Assembly (NCBI GenBank): GCA_030427505.1
Contig: JAUICH010000001.1
Location: 62,001-126,000 of the forward strand
Length of the DNA: 64,000 nt
Direction: 5' to 3'
Source of the DNA: Verrucomicrobiia bacterium
Lineage (GTDB): Bacteria; Verrucomicrobiota; Verrucomicrobiia; Verrucomicrobiales; DEV007
The translations under genes were made by a program, and so were the position numbers. Below the pieces are notes generated by a model that worked only from the letters and a program-made list of their open reading frames with translations, was not told the origin of the DNA and did not search any database. Below are positions 18,717 to 25,548 of this stretch, one piece after another; position 1 is the stretch's first letter; each line of letters starts with the position of its first letter.

Positions 18717-18995
18717 ATGGAATCTATATCAATACAAAGCAGCCCGGGCGCAGAGACTCTGACAGCCGTCGAGATCGAAAACCTCATTGTCAATTTTATC
18801 GCGACAAATCTGGAGGTGGATCCCGCCGGGATTGAGACGGACGTGACCTTTGACAGGCTGGGGGTAGACTCAGTAGTCGCGGTCAAAATCGTGATGGAGT
18901 TGGAAACCAAGCTCGGCCGGGAGATCGACCCCACGGCCGCTTACGATTACCCCACGATCGAGACGCTCGCCCAATACTTGGGCAGCCCTACCTGA
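18717..18995 (+). CDS. Stand-alone acyl carrier protein
   Basis: This is a 92-residue carrier protein. The phosphopantetheine attachment Ser is residue 52 in LGVDSVVAVKIVMELE, and the usual DYPTIETLAQYL closes helix four. It is more like the carrier domains of polyketide or FAAL systems than primary-metabolism AcpP, which normally has DSLD at the attachment site. It would need a phosphopantetheinyl transferase, and none is encoded in this window. It is 44 bases after the desaturase and 33 before the methyltransferase, so it is most likely part of one transcript. The role inferred is to hold the acyl chain for the neighbouring enzymes. Confidence 0.9.
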   Translation: MESISIQSSPGAETLTAVEIENLIVNFIATNLEVDPAGIETDVTFDRLGVDSVVAVKIVMELETKLGREIDPTAAYDYPTIETLAQYLGSPT

Positions 18996-19028
18996 GAGCA
19001 ATACTACACGCTTCGTAGAAAAAAGTCC

Positions 19029-19925
19029 GTGAGTGCCAGTTCCATGTCCATAGGGGCGCCCGTTGAAAACCAGGGCGCTTCACAGGCGGCGGTCTCTCAT
19101 CACTATGATGTGGGAAATGCCTTTTATCGATTGTGGCTGGGGCCGACAATGACCTATTCCTGCGCGATGTGGGCGGAGGGAGACGGGCTGGACTCCGCAC
19201 AGATCCGGAAACTGGACTATCACGCGCGCCAATCCGGCGCGCCTGGGGCTGGCCGGGTTCTCGACATAGGTTGTGGTTGGGGTTCGCTGCTGGAACGGCT
19301 GAAAGAACACCACGGAGTGTCCGATGTAGTGGGCCTGACCCTCAGTCAATCTCAATACGACAGCATTCGCGCCAAAGACATGCCAGGGGTGCGAGTCCTG
19401 CTGGAAGACTGGCAACATCATGAACCCGAAGCTCCCTACGATGCCGCGGTTTCCATTGGCGCCTTCGAACACTTTGCCCGGCGCGACCTGACGGCGGAAG
19501 AAAGAGGCGGCGCATACCGCGCGTTTTTCGAACGTTGCCGGGAATGGCTGTCGCCGGGCGGGCGGCTGTCGTTGCAGACGATCGCCTGCGGAAACATGAT
19601 CGACGCGGATTTTAACAGCTTTCTTTCAAACGACATCTTTCCCGAGTCCACGCTCCCCAGGCTGAGCGAGATAGTTAGTGCGGCGGACCGTCTCTTCGAA
19701 GTGGAAACGGTACGGAATGACCGGATGGACTACGCGGTTACCTGCCGTCATTGGCTGAAGAACCTCCAGGAAAACAGAGAAGAGGCCGTGAAGCTGAAGG
19801 GAGAGGAAACCGTGACCAACTACGAAAAGTACCTGCGGCTGTGCGTCATTGGTTTTGAAGCCCTCGCCAGCATCGTGCTTTATCGCCTGACCCTGCGCCG
19901 CATTGACCGGCCAAGAATGGGATGA
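19029..19925 (+). CDS. Cyclopropane-fatty-acid-synthase-type methyltransferase
   Basis: This is a SAM-dependent enzyme of the mycolic acid cyclopropane synthase family. It should add a methyl or methylene group to the double bond made by the upstream desaturase. Visible features are HYDVGNAFYRLWLGPTMTYSCAMW at the N-terminus, the SAM loop VLDIGCGWGS near residue 80, and SIGAFEHF near 142. Compared with the bicarbonate site of known cyclopropane synthases, the Cys (YSC), Ile and Glu (IGAFE) are kept, but the usual LLHTI reads SLQTI, so His is Gln. Hence methyl transfer without ring closure is possible. The GTG start was chosen from the open frame; an ATG five codons in is an alternative. The stop overlaps the next start (ATGA). 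Confidence 0.85.
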   Translation: MSASSMSIGAPVENQGASQAAVSHHYDVGNAFYRLWLGPTMTYSCAMWAEGDGLDSAQIRKLDYHARQSGAPGAGRVLDIGCGWGSLLERLKEHHGVSDVVGLTLSQSQYDSIRAKDMPGVRVLLEDWQHHEPEAPYDAAVSIGAFEHFARRDLTAEERGGAYRAFFERCREWLSPGGRLSLQTIACGNMIDADFNSFLSNDIFPESTLPRLSEIVSAADRLFEVETVRNDRMDYAVTCRHWLKNLQENREEAVKLKGEETVTNYEKYLRLCVIGFEALASIVLYRLTLRRIDRPRMG

Positions 19926-22024
19926 CAGGGGACATCGAATCCCAGCCAAGGGAGGCCGAAGAGGAACTCCGCCAGGACTACCACCCGGAACCGCTGGCGG
20001 TGGTCGGTTACTCCTGCCGGGCCCCCAGAGCGGAGAATCCGGAGGAATACTGGCGGATAATACTCCATGGCGAAAGGGTGACGGGCCCGGTGCCGGAGGA
20101 CCGCTGGGACAACGAGAAACTTTTCCATCCGGACCCTTCCGTGCCCGGCCGTCTCGTGGGCCGCACGGGCGGATTCATTGACGGCATCCAGAACTTTGAC
20201 GCACGGTTTTTCGGCGTCTCTCCGAAAGAGGCGGAGCATCTCGATCCTCAACAGCGGCTCTTGCTGGAAACGGCTTGGGAAGCTCTGGAATCCGCGGCTA
20301 TCGTTCCCAGCGACTTATCTTTGTCTCGCACCGGCGTCTTTGTGGGGGCCTGCAATACCGATTGTAACCGGCTTCTTTTCAGACAGATGGAATGGGTCCA
20401 CCGTTATTCCGGGACTTCCACCGCCCTGTGCATGCTGGCCCAGAGGCTCTCCCATGCCTTTCACCTCAGGGGCCCCAGCATGACGATCGATACCGCTTCG
20501 TCCTCCGCGTTAAGCGCGCTTTTCGTGGGGGCCCAATGTCTGTGGAGCCGTTCTTGCGATCTCATTCTGGTGGGGGGCGTGAACGTCGTCATCTCTCCGG
20601 AATGGAGCATCGTTTTGACGAAGATGGGCGGGTTGTCGGCCCGCGACGGCTGTTCCACTTTGGGCATGGATTCCGATGGCTATGTCCGGGGCGATGCCTG
20701 TGGCCTCCTGGTAGTGAAACGTCTGTCCGACGCCGTTCGCCACAGAGACCGGATTTCCGCCGTCATTCGATCTATCGCGGTCAATCACAATGGTTTGACC
20801 AATGGTCCCACCGGACCCAGCGGCGAGGCCCAGACGGAAGTAATTCGCTCGGCTCTTTCAGAGGCACGGACTTCCGGATCGCGGGTTCGCATGGTGGAAC
20901 TGAGCGGGGCGGGAAATCACATCGCGGACAGGATTGAGGTGCGTTCGCTTTCCCAGGCCCTTGGAGAGCGGCGCGAGAGCGACTTTCCCTGTGCCATAGG
21001 CTCGGTAAACGACAACATCGGGCACGCGGAAGGCGCCGCCGGCATGATGGGCCTGATCAAGTCCATTCTGGCCATCGAACGCGGCATGGTTCCCCCGCAT
21101 CCCTCTCTGGAGACGCTGAACCCACGCGTGGATTTGGATGCCTCACGATTGGAGGTCCTGGAGAAAGCAAAAGCTTGGGACGCCCCGGCCGAAGACCGAG
21201 TGGCTGGCGTCAGTTCCTTTGGAATCACCGGAGCAAATGCCCATGCCATACTGACGGGACATACGCCTGAGACCGGGCCGGAAACCGGCCTTTCCGCCCG
21301 TGAAACCTGGCTTCTTCCGATCTCGGCGAAAACGCCCGCGGCCTTGCAAGCTTTGGCGAGGCGATTCTCCGAGCACTTGCGGGAGCATCCCGGCGTGCTC
21401 TTGAAGGATATGTGTGCCACCGCGGCCAGGGGGAGAACGCACTTCAGGCACCGGCTCGCGGTGACGGGGGGCAGCATTCCTGAAATGATCCGCCAACTGG
21501 AGGTTTGGAACGCGTTTCTTTCCACTCACGAATCCAGCGGGAACGGGAACGGGAACGGGAACGGGAACGGAAAGGGAATGTTCCAAGCCCAGCGTAAAGG
21601 CGCTGGGCTGACCTGCCTGGTGATGGGGCGGGTGAATGAGGCGTCCACACCGGCCCCGGCCGCATCCGGCCTGGGGAAATTGCGCGAATGTGGCGTCAAA
21701 GTCGACCAGGTGCGGGAAAATGTCGTCCGCGAAGACTTGCCGTCACTTTTGAAAACCGTGGAGGGCGTAGCCGTTGTGGAAGACGGTGAGTCATTCGAGC
21801 TGTGGCTCCCCTCGGGATCCGAAAGCGAAGGGGAGCAATGGTTTCCGCCGGGTTCCGTTTCTGGCGGCGAGAAACGCTCCACGATGAACTTCTGGGAACT
21901 GACCGGGCTTCTCTTCGTGGCCGGAATAGACCTCGACTGGGGGAAAGTCTATCCAGAGCCTTTTCGGAAAGTCTTGCTACCGGCCTATCCGTTCGAGCGT
22001 CAGCGCTATTGGTGGCATTCTTGA
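19922..22024 (+). CDS. Ketosynthase-like protein with dead active site and missing acyltransferase core
   Basis: The product is 700 residues. Residues 18-450 are a type I polyketide ketosynthase fold (PLAVVGYSCRAPRAENPEEYW, LDPQQRLLLETAWEALE, GVSSFGITGANAHAIL). The catalytic Cys of TACSSS is Ser193 (TASSSAL), the first catalytic His of HGTGT is Ser328 (VELSGAGN), and the Lys before the second His is Asn363, while His368 in NIGHAEGAAG remains. Residues 450-535 look like the KS-to-AT linker. The acyltransferase core with GHSxG is absent, replaced by a Gly-Asn repeat and about 110 poorly conserved residues. The post-AT tail LDWGKVYP...LLPAYPFERQRYWW is intact. It is translationally coupled to the methyltransferase by a 4-base overlap. 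It probably serves as a scaffold or decarboxylase-like partner; condensation by this protein seems unlikely. Confidence 0.85.
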   Translation: MTGDIESQPREAEEELRQDYHPEPLAVVGYSCRAPRAENPEEYWRIILHGERVTGPVPEDRWDNEKLFHPDPSVPGRLVGRTGGFIDGIQNFDARFFGVSPKEAEHLDPQQRLLLETAWEALESAAIVPSDLSLSRTGVFVGACNTDCNRLLFRQMEWVHRYSGTSTALCMLAQRLSHAFHLRGPSMTIDTASSSALSALFVGAQCLWSRSCDLILVGGVNVVISPEWSIVLTKMGGLSARDGCSTLGMDSDGYVRGDACGLLVVKRLSDAVRHRDRISAVIRSIAVNHNGLTNGPTGPSGEAQTEVIRSALSEARTSGSRVRMVELSGAGNHIADRIEVRSLSQALGERRESDFPCAIGSVNDNIGHAEGAAGMMGLIKSILAIERGMVPPHPSLETLNPRVDLDASRLEVLEKAKAWDAPAEDRVAGVSSFGITGANAHAILTGHTPETGPETGLSARETWLLPISAKTPAALQALARRFSEHLREHPGVLLKDMCATAARGRTHFRHRLAVTGGSIPEMIRQLEVWNAFLSTHESSGNGNGNGNGNGKGMFQAQRKGAGLTCLVMGRVNEASTPAPAASGLGKLRECGVKVDQVRENVVREDLPSLLKTVEGVAVVEDGESFELWLPSGSESEGEQWFPPGSVSGGEKRSTMNFWELTGLLFVAGIDLDWGKVYPEPFRKVLLPAYPFERQRYWWHS
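21539..21568. repeat. Five tandem GGGAAC hexamers inside the ketosynthase-like gene
   Basis: Five perfect GGGAAC units in frame encode Gly-Asn five times, followed by a degenerate GGAAAG unit. The repeat sits where the acyltransferase domain would start in a normal module. Gain or loss of units would keep the frame and only change linker length. Confidence 0.95.
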
Positions 22025-22103
22025 AATAGAACAGAGTTCCCCTGACCGTGGAGACGCGATGTCGCCATGTTGTCGCGCTGGACAGTCTGCCCGGCTCCTT
22101 TCT

Positions 22104-23486
22104 ATGTTCCGGGCCATGTTTCACTCTACCCCCTTTCTCCCCCGGACAATCTTTCGCGGCTTTGTTATGGCCTGTTTGGCCGTGTTCGTGATCCTGTCCG
22201 GATGGCCGGCGATTTCCCGGGGAGCCGAGGAAAAGCCAAACATTCTTTTTATCCTGGCCGACGACTTGGGGTATGGAGACTTGGGATGCTATGGCTGCGA
22301 AGACATCCGCACGCCGCACCTGGATCGGCTGGCGGCGGAAGGGGTGATGTTCACGGACTATTACGCCAATGGTCCGGTGTGCTCACCAACCCGCGCCGCT
22401 TTCATGACGGGACGCTACCAGCAGCGTCTGGGCATGGAGAACGCCATCAAGTATCAGGAACACGGACGCGGCCTGCCGGAGGATGGGCTGACCTTGGCGG
22501 ACGCCTTGCACTCCGCCGGTTACGTGACCGGCTTGTCCGGTAAGTGGCACCTGGGCTACGATCACGAGCGGAAGCCGCGCCAGCAGGGCTTCGACCATTT
22601 CTTCGGTCTGCTCAGCGGGAACCACCATTACTTCGAGCACATGGACCGTATCGGCGTCTACGATCTCTGGCTGGAGAACGATACCGTGGAGCGCGATGGC
22701 TACACCACGGACCTTCTCACGGAAGACGCCATTTCCTTCATCGAGGCGCACCAGAAAGAGCCCTTCTTTCTCTATCTCTCCCACGCTGCCCCGCACTTTC
22801 CCTGGATCGGGCCGGATGACCGGGACATGGTGGTGAAACCAAAAGACAAATCCTGGCAGACCGGCAGCCGGGAAACCTATATCGCCATGGTGGAGCGCGT
22901 GGACCAGAGCACTGGCGAAGTCCTGGCAAAGCTTAAAGAGTTAGGTATGGAAGAGAACACGTTGGTGATCTTTTCCTCGGACAACGGCGGTCATACCTGG
23001 TCGAGCAACGCGCCATTGCGTGGAGACAAGGGCACCACTTGGGAGGGCGGCATTCGCGTACCCTGCATCGCCAAGTGGCCAGGGGTTTTGCCCGCCGGAG
23101 AGACAACGAGCCAGGTGACGATCACCATGGACTGGACCGCCACTTTCCGCCGCCTGGCCGGTTTGCCCGAAGACCCTGCCGGAGAAGACGGGATCGACCT
23201 CATGCCCATCCTGACCGGGAAAGCACCGGTCCAAGACCGGACTCTCTTTTGGCGGCGGATCACGGACGAAAACCGGAAAGTCGACGAACCGTCCCGCGCC
23301 GTTCGCGACGGCAAGTGGAAACTGAATGAGTTCACTCAGGAAGGTGGCGAGCGCTACCTCTTTGACCTGAGCCAAGACATGTCGGAGACCACGAATGTCA
23401 TCGCCGAACACCCGGAGGTGGCGAAAGCACTCAGCGCCAAGCTGGACGCCTGGGAAAAAGAAATGGCGGCCTCAGCGGCGGAATAG
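22104..23486 (+). CDS. Secreted type I sulfatase
   Basis: This is an exported arylsulfatase-family enzyme that hydrolyses sulfate esters, in this kind of organism often on algal or animal polysaccharides. A signal peptide (GFVMACLAVFVILSGWPAISRGAEE) precedes NILFILADDLGYGDLGCYG, which binds calcium. The CSPTRAAFMTGRYQQRLG motif near residue 93 contains the Cys converted to formylglycine. Further metal and catalytic segments are SGKWHLG, PHFPW and IFSSDNGG. Several ATG codons (22059, 22104, 22116) are in frame; the choice affects only the pre-signal region. No anaerobic sulfatase maturase or carbohydrate-binding neighbour is seen. It follows the lipid cluster by about 80 bases, but a functional link is not supported. 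Confidence 0.92.
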   Translation: MFRAMFHSTPFLPRTIFRGFVMACLAVFVILSGWPAISRGAEEKPNILFILADDLGYGDLGCYGCEDIRTPHLDRLAAEGVMFTDYYANGPVCSPTRAAFMTGRYQQRLGMENAIKYQEHGRGLPEDGLTLADALHSAGYVTGLSGKWHLGYDHERKPRQQGFDHFFGLLSGNHHYFEHMDRIGVYDLWLENDTVERDGYTTDLLTEDAISFIEAHQKEPFFLYLSHAAPHFPWIGPDDRDMVVKPKDKSWQTGSRETYIAMVERVDQSTGEVLAKLKELGMEENTLVIFSSDNGGHTWSSNAPLRGDKGTTWEGGIRVPCIAKWPGVLPAGETTSQVTITMDWTATFRRLAGLPEDPAGEDGIDLMPILTGKAPVQDRTLFWRRITDENRKVDEPSRAVRDGKWKLNEFTQEGGERYLFDLSQDMSETTNVIAEHPEVAKALSAKLDAWEKEMAASAAE

Positions 23487-23502
23487 GCGTCAGCCTTTTG
23501 GC

Positions 23503-24069
23503 CTATGCCCCTGAGAAATAAACCCGGGCGGTTTCGCAGATGCCGTGAACGATTTCGTCCGGGTGCAGTGTGGAGGTATCTACACTGAAATCCGCGGTTT
23601 CCTTGTAGGCGTCTTCTCGTTGCGACAGGAGATCGCGGATCGTTTGCATGGGATTCGGATTGTTCAGCAGGGGCCGGTCCCGGTTCTTGCTGACGCGCCG
23701 GTAAATGATCTCTGGCGTGGCTTTGAGCCAGATCTTGAAACCCGCGTCCCGCAGCAGTTCGCGATTCCGGGGTACCGTCACGATACCGCCGCCGGTGGAG
23801 ATCACGGCGCTTTCACCGGAAACCGCTTCCTTTAGCGCCTGGGTCTCCAGGTCGCGGAAAGCGACCTCCCCTTGAGCCTCGAAGATCTCCGGAATGTTCT
23901 TGCCGCCCGCCAGATTCACCACCAGCTGGTCCGTGTCCACAAACCGGAACCCCAGCGAAGCCGCCACCCGCTTACCCACCGAAGTCTTTCCGGAACCCAT
24001 GAAACCAATCAGGATGATGTTCCGCTTCGTGAGCGGCGGATCTGACGGTGGTATGGGAACAGGTTCCAA
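23503..24069 (-). CDS. aroK: Shikimate kinase
   Basis: The enzyme phosphorylates shikimate at C3 in aromatic amino acid synthesis. Walker A is GFMGSGKTSVGKRVA, the shikimate-binding Asp lies in FVDTDQLV, the Walker B-like glycine run is STGGGIVTVPRN, and the lid carries NRDRPLLNN. The length of 188 residues includes a short Pro-rich N-terminal lead. No ATG is available before the P-loop; the TTG at 24069 is the longest choice and the true start may be a little downstream. It is convergent with the sulfatase, with only 16 bases between the stops. Confidence 0.93.
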   Translation of the reverse strand: MEPVPIPPSDPPLTKRNIILIGFMGSGKTSVGKRVAASLGFRFVDTDQLVVNLAGGKNIPEIFEAQGEVAFRDLETQALKEAVSGESAVISTGGGIVTVPRNRELLRDAGFKIWLKATPEIIYRRVSKNRDRPLLNNPNPMQTIRDLLSQREDAYKETADFSVDTSTLHPDEIVHGICETARVYFSGA

Positions 24070-24209
24070 GGAAGGGTGGGTGACGATGGCGTTAACGGAC
24101 TGATACGGTTTCCGGTTTCACATTGACCTTAAAGACGTCCATGCGAATGTAAAAATCTTTCCCTCCACGCTCCGCCCTCTCTCGCTGCCGTTCCGCCAGA
24201 TTTCTGTTC

Positions 24210-25241
24210 ATGATCACGATTGTCGCCCCGACGGATACCAGTGAGGCATCGAAAGATTCCGTCCGCGAAGCGGTGGACCGGCTCCGCGCGGGAGAGATCG
24301 TGGCCCTGCCCACGGAAACGGTTTACGGCCTGGGGGCGGATGCCTGCAACGACAGCGCCGTGGCGAAGGTTTTCGAAGCGAAAGAGCGTCCGTCGTTTGA
24401 TCCCCTCATCGTGCATCTGCCCAGCAAGCGGCACATAGACCTGGCCGCTGAGGTGCCGGAAGAGATGGCGCCACTGGTCCGCAAGCTGACGGAGCAATTC
24501 TGGCCCGGTCCGCTCACTTTGATCCTGCCGAAGAAGCCTGAGATCTCCAGTCTCGTCACCGCCGGGCTCGATACCGTTGGCGTCCGGGTCTGCGATCACC
24601 CTGTGTTCGCGAAGATCATCAAGGAATTTGGCGGACCGATCGCCGCGCCCAGCGCGAACCGCTTCGGCAGCATCAGCCCCACTTCCGCCAGTGCCGTGCA
24701 GCGGGAACTGGAGGGGCGCATTCCCCTGATCGTGGATGGCGGCGCCTGTGCCCGTGGGCTGGAGTCTACCATTGTGCGGATCGAGATGGCCGAACCGAAG
24801 CCGATTCTCCACGTCCTGCGCGCCGGTCCCATCACCAAGGAAGACCTCAAAAACTTCGGTAAAGTCCGCTATGAGAAGAACCAGACCGTGGAGGATAATG
24901 CCCCGGAAGCGCCCGGCATGCTGGCGCGGCATTACGCTCCCGCCACGCCCTTCCGCCTGCTCGATTCGCCGGACACCTTTACGCCCCAACCGGACAAGCG
25001 CTATGCTCTGCTCAGTTACCGGGGGCAGGAAAAGGACGGGTATATCGATCTCGCGGACTGGGAAGAAGTGGCCGTGCTGAGTCCCGGTTCCGGCAAGATG
25101 CCGGAGGCCGCTATCCGGCTTTTCTATCTCCTCCGGCAGTTGGACGATTCCGGCGTGGACGAGATCGTTTGCGAGCCGATTCCCGAACGCGGTCTGGGCG
25201 TGGCCATCATGGACCGCCTTCGCCGCGCCGCGGAGCGGTAG
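24210..25241 (+). CDS. tsaC: L-threonylcarbamoyladenylate synthase, Sua5 type
   Basis: The enzyme makes threonylcarbamoyl-AMP from Thr, bicarbonate and ATP for the t6A37 tRNA modification. The YrdC domain covers residues 10-200 with ALPTETVYGLGADA, KERPSFDPLIVHL, FWPGPLTLILPKK and AAPSANRFGSISPT. A SPG-less linker then leads to the C-terminal Sua5 domain (PEAPGMLARHYAPATPFRLL), which makes this the long Sua5 form at 343 residues. The ATG at 24210 gives MITIVAPTD. The repeat element starts 60 bases after the stop. Confidence 0.93.
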   Translation: MITIVAPTDTSEASKDSVREAVDRLRAGEIVALPTETVYGLGADACNDSAVAKVFEAKERPSFDPLIVHLPSKRHIDLAAEVPEEMAPLVRKLTEQFWPGPLTLILPKKPEISSLVTAGLDTVGVRVCDHPVFAKIIKEFGGPIAAPSANRFGSISPTSASAVQRELEGRIPLIVDGGACARGLESTIVRIEMAEPKPILHVLRAGPITKEDLKNFGKVRYEKNQTVEDNAPEAPGMLARHYAPATPFRLLDSPDTFTPQPDKRYALLSYRGQEKDGYIDLADWEEVAVLSPGSGKMPEAAIRLFYLLRQLDDSGVDEIVCEPIPERGLGVAIMDRLRRAAER

Positions 25242-25301
25242 GCTGCTGAAAAGCGCATGACGTTCCGTGCGTTTTTCTTGCTTCGCGGAACACCCGCCGT
25301 A

Positions 25302-25520
25302 CTAGGCAGTGTGGACAAATTGGAGAACGGACCGGAAGTGAAGAAAAGGAAAGAGAACTCAGCGCCGCGAAGCGGCGAATACCTGGAGACGCGGCCCATT
25401 TTTAGCCTGGCTTCGTTCCCGCTCACTCTATTGGGGGTAGACCCAATGCCGTTCGCGGCGCCTTGCCAGACAAAAAATGCTCTCGCGCCGGTCCGCCCCC
25501 AATTTGTCCACACAGCCTAG
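25302..25520. repeat. 219-bp CTAG-bounded palindromic element, copy 2
   Basis: It has the same length and orientation as the copy at 3356-3574, again starting and ending with CTAG. TGTGGACAA at 25310-25318 and TTGTCCACA at 25504-25512 are preserved, as are the inner palindromic arms. Differences from copy 1 are scattered single bases. It fills most of the 307-base gap between tsaC and murJ and ends 28 bases before the murJ start codon. The second element type found next to copy 1 is not present here. Confidence 0.85.
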
Positions 25521-25548
25521 TCCGCTTTCTTTTTTCCACCAGCCGCCC

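Noticed and set aside
21539-21568. Phase-variable repeat
   Set aside because: The unit is six bases, so changes in copy number do not shift the frame; only linker length would vary.
22104-23486. Sulfatase as sixth gene of the lipid cluster
   Set aside because: It is co-directional and close, but it is an exported type I sulfatase with no chemical link to acyl-ACP modification.
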